Assembly (NCBI GenBank): GCA_963825335.1
Contig: CAWGSP010000001.1
Span: 558,001-622,000 of the forward strand
Length of the DNA stretch: 64,000 nucleotides
DNA from: Methanobacterium_B sp963825335
Lineage (GTDB): Archaea > Methanobacteriota > Methanobacteria > Methanobacteriales > Methanobacteriaceae
Reading direction: 5' to 3'
The notes under the pieces are model-generated. The model searched no databases. It saw nothing but the letters and a program-made list of their open reading frames with translations, and had not been told where the DNA came from. Shown here one piece after another: positions 34,901 through 42,750 of the stretch. The position numbers and the translations under genes were made by a program. Numbering within the stretch: position 1 is the stretch's first letter; each line of letters starts with the position of its first letter.

Positions 34901-35279
34901 TTTTGAGCTTTGCTATTCCTTCCAAAGGTGCAGCAACTACTCCTTCGGTTAGGATTGCGAGAGCTGTTCTTATGGCCTGATCAGATTTTTGTTCCCTTAC
35001 TTCTACAGTGTCATCCTTTCCTTCGACTTCAGTTTTTGTTACTATTTCTCTAGCTATTTGGAATGCAACTTCTTCTCGAGAAATATCATCCTCTAATTCT
35101 TTTATTCGCGCAGCTACCCCCTTTGGTCCTACGAGTCCTTCGACCCTTTCTGCAAGATCCTTTGCAAGCGGTATTTCGGGTTCGAGTTCTATATCATGTC
35201 CCTTTAATCTCGCGAGTTTTGCTATTTCATACAACTTTAATGTTTCCTCTTCCAAAACCTCAAAATATCCCATGTACAA
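31959..35279 (-). CDS. polC: DNA polymerase II (family D) large catalytic subunit DP2
   Basis: The 1106-residue protein is the DP2 catalytic subunit of euryarchaeal PolD. Visible landmarks are 'YFAGPIRSAGGTAAALAVLIGDY' (in parts), 'RYGRSRNAGLAAMGIHPATMEI' (in parts), two zinc fingers around 'CKCTECGVGSMQALCPVCG' and 'CTKCNKKY...CVCG', and the double-psi barrel part 'HPYFHSAKRRNCDSDEDS', with the catalytic Asp residues in 'DSDED'. Length is normal; the intein site used in some haloarchaea and Pyrococcus is empty. It is transcribed alone, in the same direction as nrdD, with a 147-bp gap. Confidence 0.97.
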   Translation of the reverse strand: MYMGYFEVLEEETLKLYEIAKLARLKGHDIELEPEIPLAKDLAERVEGLVGPKGVAARIKELEDDISREEVAFQIAREIVTKTEVEGKDDTVEVREQKSDQAIRTALAILTEGVVAAPLEGIAKLKIKRNSDGGNYLAVYFAGPIRSAGGTAAALAVLIGDYIRLSLNLDRYKPTDTEIERYVEEVELYESEVTNLQYSPKPDEVRIAVKNIPVEVTGEPTDKIEVSHRDLERVETNNIRGGALLAIAEGVIQKAPKVLKYAKKLKIDGWEWLTEFSKAVDPTNEDDAPKVDDKYMRDIIGGRPVLAYPQAKGGFRLRYGRSRNAGLAAMGIHPATMEIVEFLAVGTQMKIERPGKGNCVVPCDSIDGPIVKLKDGTVVKVESEEEGKRIKYQVDEILFLGDMLVAFGEFLRNNLDLLPAGWCEEWWVQTIERADNYTEGDLDIRSLKSDPINIKNAIELSSKYRVPLHPAYTYFYHDVTKNDINDLLTFLHDNIDDSDVLKLEAEDIKGNDSVFVLPIGPEKRILEVLGIPHIVEEDKIHLASNHVYALFSTLKKPLDLGDDSNTVDAINKVSPFKIMAKAPTYLGARVGRPEKTKERKMKPAPHALFPIGTNGGNRRNIVDAAKKGYINVDIARCKCTECGVGSMQALCPVCGARTVPTSSGKKRINLANLLKKAYENVGVRKIDEIKGVIGMISEEKFPEPLEKGILRSKNGVFTFKDATIRHDSTNLPLTHFIPREIGVTHQKLRELGYTDDIYGQEIDDNEQIVEIKIQDVVISDNCAEYLIRVSNFVDDLLSEFYGLDRFYNIKSREDLVGQLVVGLAPHTSAGVLGRIVGFTKAACCYAHPYFHSAKRRNCDSDEDSIMLLLDALLNFSKVYLPSSRGGRMDAPLVLSSRIDPEEIDDESHNIDAMSQIPLEIYEKTLEFAKPSEVLEYIDNVKKRLGTDDQYKGLMFSHNTSSIHSGPKLCLYKMLPTMKEKVEGQIKLAERIRAVDQKGVVEGVLMSHFLPDMAGNSRAFSRQKFRCTKCNKKYRRIPLSGECVCGSHLILSISKGSVVKYLEISKELSTRYPIDNYLVQRIELIESSINSLFESDKSKQSSLDVFL

Positions 35280-35871
35280 CCCTTTTTCCCTTTGTTTGAA
35301 TAATGAATAATATTGATGTCCCTACTGTATTGTGTAGAATGATTGAATGAAAAATAAAAAATTACCTGATGGTATCTTCATCTCGACTAGTTCTACCATT
35401 ATCCTTTGTTAAAAATAACATTTAAACCTTTTTAAACCGCCATTAAAGTTAATAATAAAGGAATTCACACCTTTATTCTCGTCTATTATCACAATATAAT
35501 CTTATATCAGAATATTATCGAAATGTATGCCTATTGGAAACTATATTTTTGTATGAGCGGGAACATAATTTTTTTCAATAGATTGGGTAGATCATCGGAC
35601 ATTGATGTCCACAGCAGAGTCATGTTTCTCGATAAAAATTTATGTACCCCTGTTATCGCTATCTAAATTAATTTTTAGCTGATTTTAGTAATGAATACGA
35701 TAACAAATAAAAGATGGATCACCATAAATACCACACATATTTATAAAGTTTAAAAATTAATACGAAATCTGAGAAACATTAGTTTGGGTATTATCGTATA
35801 AAAGATATTATACCATGAACGGAATATAATACATTTATTAAGATCGATCAAATGTTAAGTGGTGAAATTTC
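35280..35871. other. 590-bp divergent promoter region between polC and sec61beta
   Basis: No coding frame is convincing. A 6-bp hairpin with a 2-bp loop (GGACAT-TG-ATGTCC) lies at 35597-35610, and TATA-like stretches occur near 35730-35750 and 35780-35830 before sec61beta. Nothing else is seen. Confidence 0.5.
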
Positions 35872-36033
35872 ATGGCAAAGAAGGATAAACAAGTACTTCC
35901 TCCAAGCGGTGCTGGTCTTGTAAGGTACTTTGAAGAGGAAACTAAAGGACCTAAGATGACTCCGGAACAAGTAGTAATAATGACTGTTATTCTGGCTGTT
36001 TTCTGCATAGCACTAAGGTTTACAATTTCTTAA
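35872..36033 (+). CDS. secG: Preprotein translocase Sec61-beta subunit
   Basis: This 53-residue gene has an AGTGGTGA ribosome site. The protein begins 'MAKKDKQVLPPSGAGLVRYF', the archaeal Sec61-beta hallmark (small proline/glycine segment before an amphipathic helix), then 'EEETKGPKMTPEQVV' and one C-terminal membrane helix of about 18 residues ending 'ALRFTIS'. It is the tail-anchored third subunit of the SecYE-beta channel. It appears to be monocistronic; purB starts 110 bp later. Confidence 0.95.
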   Translation: MAKKDKQVLPPSGAGLVRYFEEETKGPKMTPEQVVIMTVILAVFCIALRFTIS

Positions 36034-36143
36034 ATTAACAAATAAACATATTTTTATTTTATCGTAAAATTTACTACATTACCTACAATAGAAAATCTTA
36101 ATTTTTTTTGTATAATCTCATATATTTATATAGGAGTTTTAAA

Positions 36144-37493
36144 ATGGCTATTCATCCAATAGAATACAGATATGGAACTGAAGAAATGAGAAGTGTGTGG
36201 GAAACCGACAACAAACTTCAAAAAATGCTTGAAGTCGAAGCTGCAATTGCTGAGGCAGAATCCCAGTTGGACATCATACCTGAAAGTGCTGCTGTGGAAA
36301 TAAGATCCAAAGCCAACATTAAATATGTGACCCCCCAAAGAGTGTCACAAATAGAAGCTGAAACCAATCATGACATAGCATCTATTGTTAAAGCACTGGC
36401 CGAAGTTTGTGAAGATGGTGCAGGAGAATACGTTCATTTTGGAGCTACTTCAAATGATATCATAGACACTTCCCAGTCCATTCTGTTCAAGGAATCTATA
36501 AGAATATTGAAGGAAAGGATCATCAAACTCACAAAAACTACACTAAAACTTGCAGATGAAAATAAAAGAAATGTTTGCATAGGAAGGACCCATGGACAGC
36601 ACGCACTTCCAACAACTTATGGAATGAAATTTGCAATATGGGCAGATGAATTACACAGACAATTAAACAGATTAGATGAGTGTAGTGAACGACTCTGTGT
36701 TGGCATGATGACAGGGGCAGTTGGAACATCGGCTGCACTTGGAAAGGACGGTCTTGCAGTACATAGAAAAGTTTCAGAAATACTCGGACTCAAACCAGTT
36801 ATGATTTCAAACCAAGTAGTGCAAAGGGATGCCCATGCAGAGTTTATGATGGTGTTAGCAAACATTGCCAGTACCCTAGAAAAAATGGCCCTTGAAATAA
36901 GAAATCTTCAGAGAACGGAGATTAATGAAGTAGGAGAGAGTTTCGACCCAAAAAAACAGGTTGGTTCGAGTACAATGCCTCACAAAATGAACCCAATAAC
37001 AGCAGAACGGATATGTGGAATTTCCAGGGTTATTAGGGCATATGTAGCTCCTGCCCTTCAAAACAATCCATTATGGCATGAGAGGGATCTTACCAACTCT
37101 TCGTGTGAAAGGATCATACTGCCCGAATCATGCATGTTAACCGACTACATCATAAAGCTCAGTCTTAAACTATTCAATAACCTTGTTTTTAAACCAGAGA
37201 ACATAGAAAGGAATCTTAACCTGACAAACGGACTTATAATGGCCGAAAGAGTTATGGCAGAACTTACCCGAAAGGGAGTCGGAAGACAAACTGCATATGC
37301 ACTCGTTAGAAAATCATCTATAGAAGCAACAGAACAAAATATCGGATTAAAAGAAGCAATATCATCAAATAAAGACATTACCACACACCTTTCAGATAAC
37401 GAAATTTTAGAAATAATGGATCCACATACATATATTGGATCGGCGGTGCAGATGGTTGAGGAAGTAATAACCGCTTCGAAAAATTGGTTTTAA
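36144..37493 (+). CDS. purB: Adenylosuccinate lyase
   Basis: The 449-residue protein has the fumarase/aspartase superfamily signature 'GSSTMPHKMNPI' near residue 275 and PurB-specific 'FGATSNDIIDTSQS' and 'RTHGQHALPTTYG'. It acts twice in purine synthesis, releasing fumarate from SAICAR and adenylosuccinate. TAGGAG lies about eight bases before the ATG at 36144, so the 12-residue longer frame is rejected. Confidence 0.96.
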   Translation: MAIHPIEYRYGTEEMRSVWETDNKLQKMLEVEAAIAEAESQLDIIPESAAVEIRSKANIKYVTPQRVSQIEAETNHDIASIVKALAEVCEDGAGEYVHFGATSNDIIDTSQSILFKESIRILKERIIKLTKTTLKLADENKRNVCIGRTHGQHALPTTYGMKFAIWADELHRQLNRLDECSERLCVGMMTGAVGTSAALGKDGLAVHRKVSEILGLKPVMISNQVVQRDAHAEFMMVLANIASTLEKMALEIRNLQRTEINEVGESFDPKKQVGSSTMPHKMNPITAERICGISRVIRAYVAPALQNNPLWHERDLTNSSCERIILPESCMLTDYIIKLSLKLFNNLVFKPENIERNLNLTNGLIMAERVMAELTRKGVGRQTAYALVRKSSIEATEQNIGLKEAISSNKDITTHLSDNEILEIMDPHTYIGSAVQMVEEVITASKNWF

Positions 37494-37776
37494 AATTTTG
37501 AGAAGTTAAATCTGATCAAAATCATTTCCCAATAGTTTAAATTTTTTTTTATTCCATATATTTTTTAAATAACTTTTTTTTGTACTATTAACTAGTATTT
37601 TTACAAGTTTTAAGCTTAAAATTGGTTTAACTAATGACAATAAAATCAAATCGTCTACTTCGACTTTTCTAATTTCATTTTTATCACCAAAGTCAATGGA
37701 TTTCCGATAATAAACAAAAAATTTAATATATACTGTGAGAAAGATAATATAATAATAATTTAAACGAGGTGAAAAG

Positions 37777-38712
37777 ATGGTAGATATTAAAGAAATAAAA
37801 TCCATAGAATTAGTGCCTTTCACACTGATGTCATCGTCGATTGGTGCAATTTTAGGTTTAATATATGCAATAATATTATTGATTTTCTTAGGCGGCCTAT
37901 CAGCAACCTTACACACTGGAGGATTGGCACTTATAAGCCTGGGTGTGTCAATGATCATAATCTTCCCAATCAGTATGTTCCTATTTTATACAACAGTATC
38001 ATTCATTTCAGCGCTTATTTATAATATGTTGGTACCAAGGATTGGTGGCTTAAAATTGGGATTAAATGGGGATGAAGTAAGATCATTACCAGTAGTGTCC
38101 TTTGCACTCATATTAGCCACTTTAGAAGCTATTTGGGCATTAATTATTGGATTGTTACTAGCTGCAATTGTATTACCTTTTTTTGCATCGGTAAGCACTC
38201 TATTACCAATCATATCGGGAGTATTGGCAAACGCCACAAATGTTACTAATGCAACAAATATAACACCAGCAACCCTCCCAACTGGTTCAGCTGCAGGAAC
38301 AGCCGGAGTAGTTACCATACTCTTCCTTATCATAGGATTGCCAATACTGGTATTTATATTTGGATTCATTGGACATGCACTTACAGCTTTCTTCTACAAC
38401 GTAATCATACCAAGAGTAGGAGGAATAAGATTAGAACTAGTTCCATCAGGAGCAGTCCATTCCATAACATCAATACCAGTAGTACCAGCAGCATTAGCCA
38501 CAGCATCGGTAGCACTCATATGGGGAATCATCGAGGGAATTTTCCGATTGATAAGTATGACAGCGATGGGTAACGCAGCTGGAGGTGTTTTGGACCTCAT
38601 TGGATACATCATTGCCTATTTCGTATTAACATTTATTATGGTTGCAATAGGAACCATAGTATACAACTACCTAGCATCAAGAATCGGCGGTATCCAGTTA
38701 GGACTTGAATAA
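37777..38712 (+). CDS. Membrane protein with a threefold internal repeat
   Basis: The 311-residue hydrophobic protein consists of three units of about 85-120 residues. Each begins with S-I/L-x-x-[VL]-P and an alanine/serine-rich helix ('SIELVPFTLMSSSIGAILGL', 'SLPVVSFALILATLEAIWAL', 'SIPVVPAALATASVALIWGI') and ends with 'YNMLVPRIGGLKLGL', 'YNVIIPRVGGIRLEL' or 'YNYLASRIGGIQLGL'. Each unit has two membrane helices; the middle loop has Asn-rich 'NATNVTNATNIT', possible glycosylation or surface sites. I do not recognise a function; such single units occur as short proteins in related methanogens as far as I recall. A GAGGTGA ribosome site precedes the ATG. Confidence 0.85.
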   Translation: MVDIKEIKSIELVPFTLMSSSIGAILGLIYAIILLIFLGGLSATLHTGGLALISLGVSMIIIFPISMFLFYTTVSFISALIYNMLVPRIGGLKLGLNGDEVRSLPVVSFALILATLEAIWALIIGLLLAAIVLPFFASVSTLLPIISGVLANATNVTNATNITPATLPTGSAAGTAGVVTILFLIIGLPILVFIFGFIGHALTAFFYNVIIPRVGGIRLELVPSGAVHSITSIPVVPAALATASVALIWGIIEGIFRLISMTAMGNAAGGVLDLIGYIIAYFVLTFIMVAIGTIVYNYLASRIGGIQLGLE

Positions 38713-38714
38713 AC

Positions 38715-38739
38715 AGGGTTTTAAACCCTATTTTTTTTT
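38715..38739 (+). terminator. Hairpin plus T-tract terminator
   Basis: The palindromic stem AGGGTTT/AAACCCT (38715-38729) is followed at once by a run of nine T residues. It begins three bases after the stop codon of the triple-repeat protein. Such a bacterial-looking intrinsic terminator is unusual for archaea, which mostly use T-tracts alone. Confidence 0.6.
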
Positions 38740-38956
38740 ATTAAGAACTAAAAAATTTATACAAATAAACCTTTAATAGATCGTACTTAGAAAAAAATTA
38801 ATCCTGTATAAACATGAAAGCAATAAATAAATAACACAAGCACTCAAGTAACCATTGGTGATTGTTAATATTGCTGTTTAAAATTATGAATTAGTGATAT
38901 CTTTCAGTTATCTAAATCAAATACTATCTTAATTTAGAATGTGCCCCGGTAAAACT

Positions 38957-39370
38957 ATGAAAACAAAATTAATAAAATGTAGGAAAATAGCTAAAGGTTG
39001 TGCAAAGGGCGAAATTATCTTAACCAAAGAATCTTTAAGCTTTCTTGGTGGGATAGACCCCAAAACTGGAGTTATCATCGATTCAAATCATGAGCTTTAC
39101 AATGAAAAAATAGCTGGAAAGGTTTTGGTCATGCCTTCGGGAAAGGGTTCTACAGTTGGTTCATATGTATTATATCAAATGGCAAAAAATAAGACTGCAC
39201 CTCTCGCAATAATAGCATTAGAGGCAGAGCCTATAATAGCAACAGGTGCTATCATGGCAGGAATTCCCATGGTAGACCGGCCAGAAGCAGAAATTTTAGA
39301 TGAACTGCATAATGGGGACTTGATCGAAGTAAATGCAGATAAATGTCTTTTAACGGTTAGTATAACATGA
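38957..39370 (+). CDS. Phosphomevalonate dehydratase small subunit (AcnX/DUF126)
   Basis: The 137-residue protein has the DUF126/AcnX small-subunit pattern: 'KCRKIAKGCAKGEIILTKESLSFLGGIDP', 'VLVMPSGKGSTVGSYVLYQM' and 'ATGAIMAGIPMVDRPE' (each partly). With the large aconitase-X subunit it dehydrates 5-phosphomevalonate in the archaeal mevalonate pathway leading to isoprenoid lipids. The large subunit is not in the window. A longer frame starts at 38939, but the ATG at 38957 has a GGTAAA ribosome-like site and fits the family N-terminus. Confidence 0.9.
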   Translation: MKTKLIKCRKIAKGCAKGEIILTKESLSFLGGIDPKTGVIIDSNHELYNEKIAGKVLVMPSGKGSTVGSYVLYQMAKNKTAPLAIIALEAEPIIATGAIMAGIPMVDRPEAEILDELHNGDLIEVNADKCLLTVSIT

Positions 39371-39432
39371 ACATTTTATTAACTACAATACCTAAAGAAA
39401 TAAAATTTTAATCCATGGTTCGTTTTTCAATC

Positions 39433-39834
39433 CTATTCTACATACCCCTTTTCCCTTGCAGAAACACCAAGCACTCCACCAACTGCACCAAGCACTCCAC
39501 CCAAAATTACTGATATAAAAGTAATGAACATGCCCGTTATAAGGGTGATGGTACCTGAAATAAGACCGAATTGTGTAAATATGAGGCCTATTATTGCACT
39601 GATAGCCCCGAATCCTAGGATAAAAATTAGTCCAATTATCAGACCGCCTATTACTCCCGTAATTGCGCCATCCACAGCACCTTCAGTCCCGTTAAACCTA
39701 CCGTACATTATGTTATCTTGAGCCATGTAGGTTGCTAAAAATCCGCCAATAACCGGACCTAAAAAGAATAAAGGGAACAATACAACGGTGAATATTATGG
39801 TTAACACAGCAGTAACCAATGCTCCTATTCCCAC
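39433..39834 (-). CDS. DUF5518-like small membrane protein, copy 1
   Basis: The protein of at least 133 residues has four glycine-rich membrane helices ('GPVIGGFLATYMAQDN', 'GAVDGAITGVIGGLIIGLIF', 'GVLGAVGGVLGV'). The standard start would be the GTG at 39834, but the paralogues begin about seven residues earlier with a D/E-W/K-K pattern; in frame upstream lies 'ITDWKTVGIGAL' and the best ribosome site (GGGGAG) is placed to serve an ATT codon at 39850-39852. Thus the start could be ATT. Function unknown; DUF5518 proteins are small archaeal membrane proteins. It is 21 bp from copy 2, upstream on the same transcript. Confidence 0.75.
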   Translation of the reverse strand: MGIGALVTAVLTIIFTVVLFPLFFLGPVIGGFLATYMAQDNIMYGRFNGTEGAVDGAITGVIGGLIIGLIFILGFGAISAIIGLIFTQFGLISGTITLITGMFITFISVILGGVLGAVGGVLGVSAREKGYVE

Positions 39835-39873
39835 AGTTTTCCAATCTGTAATATTATCTCCCCTTATTTATTT

Positions 39874-40383
39874 TTACTGGTACTGTTTTTCTTCGATATT
39901 TTGTTGATCATCGGTTATTTTAGACTGATTTTCTTCTGTTTTGGATTTATTTTTTCCTGTTTCCGGATTTTCTTGTGGATTTTCTTGTTCTATCTTGACT
40001 CTAGACTTTCCATGTTTGATGTAAAGCAACATGCCTACAAGTCCGCCCAAAGCTCCTATGATTATATATGCTCCAATTAAAATTAATGCTGCTATAATTA
40101 GCACAGGTAGTATCTTTTCTGAAAATCCATTTCTTGCATAGATTGTTAAGATCTGAACAATACCTGCCAATATGCCAACAATTACCCCGTTAAGAGCTCC
40201 TCCAACCACTTTCTTGCTTTTAGCTAAATATCCTGCAATTATGGAACCAGTGAGTACTCCAATGAACGGTCCAAAGCTAGCTACAAAAATCCCAAGACCT
40301 AAACTTATTATGATAAATGCAAGACTAAATACAAGAACTATCGATACGATAAATCCTATAACAATTGATTTTTTATCTATCAT
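39874..40383 (-). CDS. DUF5518-like membrane protein, copy 2, with charged tail
   Basis: The 169-residue protein has four membrane helices with 'GPFIGVLTGSIIAGYLAKSKKVVGGALNGVIVGI' in parts and a long polar C-terminal tail of about 45 residues rich in Glu, Asn, Gln and Lys ('ENPQENPETGKNKSKTEEN'), low complexity and probably cytoplasmic or extracellular. The other copies lack the tail. 'MIDKKSIVIGFIVSIVL' aligns with 'MVEWTKLSVGLIVAVLL' of copy 3. Function unknown. Confidence 0.8.
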   Translation of the reverse strand: MIDKKSIVIGFIVSIVLVFSLAFIIISLGLGIFVASFGPFIGVLTGSIIAGYLAKSKKVVGGALNGVIVGILAGIVQILTIYARNGFSEKILPVLIIAALILIGAYIIIGALGGLVGMLLYIKHGKSRVKIEQENPQENPETGKNKSKTEENQSKITDDQQNIEEKQYQ

Positions 40384-40826
40384 GTTTTCATTCCTAAAAA
40401 TTTAATATTACTAATATTATTAATATTATATAGTACTTAAATAGAGTTATTAAATATTAAAAATTCATTCTATCCCTTCATTTGTTATTAACAATTAATA
40501 CGTTGGTATAGTTTAACATGATTCTTATATCTTACCTTAAATTAATTATATCACAATAGATTCTGCAATAAATATCGTAGCTAACAGAGCGGACATAAAC
40601 TAAAAAATCTTCAAATTTGATCAAGTCAGATCAACAAAGAATATCTACTCCCAAAAATGCATTACACCAAAAAAACTCTACAAATGGATTGTAACCATTT
40701 GAAAAAGTTTAACAGAAATATTAAAGTTCGAATAATTTAATATTTAGTACTTGGATTACAATCATTCCCACTTGTCATTATTTAAATAATTAGTTTATTA
40801 AAGTGCCCTAAATTCTGTTGCTTTTT
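40384..40826. other. 442-bp AT-rich gap between DUF5518-like genes
   Basis: No coding frame, no hairpin above background. A TATA-like stretch 'TTAATATTATATAG' near 40415-40430 may be the promoter of copy 2 on the minus strand. Nothing else is seen. Confidence 0.4.
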
Positions 40827-41198
40827 TTACGAGAAATTTTTTAGCAAAGAACCTACAAATCCTCCGATTGTTGCAATTATACCATAAATAATGATCAAAT
40901 ATATTTTTACATCGAATGTTAGAGGGCCTACAAATAGTCCCGCACCAAATCCTGCATTGGAACCAGCCATTAACGTCAATAAAAATACTAGTAGTGCCAT
41001 AACCAATCCTGCAATCAAACCCATTATGAGACCGTAAAAAATTCCATCAAAGAATTTGTTACTAGCAATGTATCCAACAAAAATTCCTGCAACGAACATT
41101 CCAAAATATGCACCGTATGTTCCTATAATCAATCCAAATACTATTGTCAACAATACGGCTACAATCAACCCAACGGATAATTTTGTCCATTCAACCAA
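40827..41198 (-). CDS. DUF5518-like membrane protein, copy 3
   Basis: The 123-residue protein has the same four-helix glycine-rich plan as its two neighbours ('GMFVAGIFVGYIASNKFFDG', 'GLIMGLIAGLVMALLVFLL', 'GIIATIGGFVGSLLKNFS'). An AGGTGA site precedes the ATG at 41198. It is separated from copy 2 by 442 bp, so it has its own promoter. Function unknown. Confidence 0.8.
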   Translation of the reverse strand: MVEWTKLSVGLIVAVLLTIVFGLIIGTYGAYFGMFVAGIFVGYIASNKFFDGIFYGLIMGLIAGLVMALLVFLLTLMAGSNAGFGAGLFVGPLTFDVKIYLIIIYGIIATIGGFVGSLLKNFS

Positions 41199-41472
41199 TA
41201 AAATTCACCTTTTCAATGTTTGTAATGATAACCTAATTAAATTTCTAAGAATTTATATTTATAGTTACCATTCCAACAGTTAATCTAATTTAACAAACTT
41301 TAACTTTATTATCATTGTTTTAGACACAATTAGAATCGTTCCAAAAATTTAAATTTAAATTGATGACAAAAATTTTATTTATTTTATTCTGTTAATAGAT
41401 AACAAAATAAATAATAATTGAAGAACCCATATATTAATTGATGTTTAAAATCAAATTAACGGACGGTGACAA

Positions 41473-42720
41473 ATGTCTTACTCACTTATCATTAATGGAA
41501 CCCTTATAGACGGGAATGGTGGATCTCCAATCGAAAATGCTGTTGTTCTAATTAAGGATCGGCACATAATCGCAGCGGGAGTTGAGGGATCTGTTAAAAT
41601 TCCAGTAACTAAAATTGATACAATTGATGCAAATAACGGATACATCCTCCCTGGTTTCATCGATGCCCATGTACACCTGATGACCGATGGATTTGACCGT
41701 GAAGAAACTTTATACACTCCACATTCTCTTTACTTTTACAATGTCATCGAACGCATGAAAAAAACAATCACCTCTGGTGTTACAAGCGTTAGGGATGCTG
41801 GCCTAGCAGACATTGGAGTTAAATTAGCTGTTGAATCTGGACTTATCACAGGTCCGCGATTACAAATATCAGTTGCACCCCTGACAATTACTGGAGGACA
41901 TTTCGATTTCTGGCTTAACTCTGGTTTCGATGTCAAACCAATGTACCCCGGATTTCCTAATGGAATATCTGATGGTGTTGATGGCGTTAGGAAAGCTGTA
42001 CGGGAAGTTCTACGTTCAGGAGCAGATGTTATTAAGGTAATGGTAACAGGAGGGGTTATTAGTGCCAATGATCATCCTGAAAATACCCAGTTCACGACTG
42101 AAGAACTTGCAGTCATTGTTGAGGAAGCTGGTTTTAAAAATCTTCGAGTTCTGGCCCATGCGCATGGATCCAAGGGCATCGAAAATGCGATCAATGCCGG
42201 AGTAAACTCGATTGAACACGGAACTTGCATTAATGATAAATGTATAAGGATGATGATATCAAATGGAACCTTTCTTGTACCTACGTTCATTGCAATGAAA
42301 GTTAATAAAGAACGAGCCGAAGATTTAAACTCCAAAATTCCCGACTGGAGTCGTGAAGATGCTATTCGAATGGAAAAAGTGCATGAAAATAACATTAGAA
42401 AGGCTTACAATGCAGGAGTAAAAATAGTCTTGGGGACTGATTCTGGTGTAGTGCCACACGGACGCAACCTAGAAGAACTGGGTTATATGTGTGATATGGG
42501 AATGACACCAATGGAATCTATTATATCCGGGACAAAAACAGCTGCAGAAAGTTTAGGATGGGAATCTGAAGTAGGTACCGTCGAAAAAGGAAAACTAGCA
42601 GATATAGTGATATGCAAAACTGATCCACTTAAAAATATTAAATCCGTTGGAAATCCAGATAACATAGCAATGGTTATTAAGGACGGTCAAATTATCAAAA
42701 ACATTTCTTCCAATATTTAA
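41473..42720 (+). CDS. Metal-dependent amidohydrolase, prolidase-like
   Basis: The 415-residue protein is an amidohydrolase of the Xaa-Pro dipeptidase/imidazolonepropionase-like group: 'GFIDAHVHLM' (HxH, residues about 65), 'VIKVMVTGGV' with a lysine that may be carboxylated, 'AHAHGSKGIENAINAGVNSIEHG', and 'GTDSGV'. The substrate is unknown; relatives hydrolyse dipeptides, carboxypeptidase substrates or organophosphates. GGTGA precedes the ATG. It lies 31 bp before copA, but a functional link is not obvious. Confidence 0.88.
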   Translation: MSYSLIINGTLIDGNGGSPIENAVVLIKDRHIIAAGVEGSVKIPVTKIDTIDANNGYILPGFIDAHVHLMTDGFDREETLYTPHSLYFYNVIERMKKTITSGVTSVRDAGLADIGVKLAVESGLITGPRLQISVAPLTITGGHFDFWLNSGFDVKPMYPGFPNGISDGVDGVRKAVREVLRSGADVIKVMVTGGVISANDHPENTQFTTEELAVIVEEAGFKNLRVLAHAHGSKGIENAINAGVNSIEHGTCINDKCIRMMISNGTFLVPTFIAMKVNKERAEDLNSKIPDWSREDAIRMEKVHENNIRKAYNAGVKIVLGTDSGVVPHGRNLEELGYMCDMGMTPMESIISGTKTAAESLGWESEVGTVEKGKLADIVICKTDPLKNIKSVGNPDNIAMVIKDGQIIKNISSNI

Positions 42721-42750
42721 TCCACAATATACAATTTATATGGCGATCCA

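Noticed and set aside
31959..35279. Intein in the PolD large subunit
   Set aside because: The length of 1106 residues and the continuous motifs correspond to an intein-free protein.
35597..35610. Hairpin GGACAT-TG-ATGTCC as a non-coding RNA
   Set aside because: It is isolated, short and not embedded in a GC-rich segment as expected for a structured RNA in this AT-rich genome.
37506..37958. 150-codon minus-strand frame overlapping the triple-repeat gene start
   Set aside because: Half of it is antisense to the real gene and the rest is low-complexity AT-rich sequence; no ribosome site.
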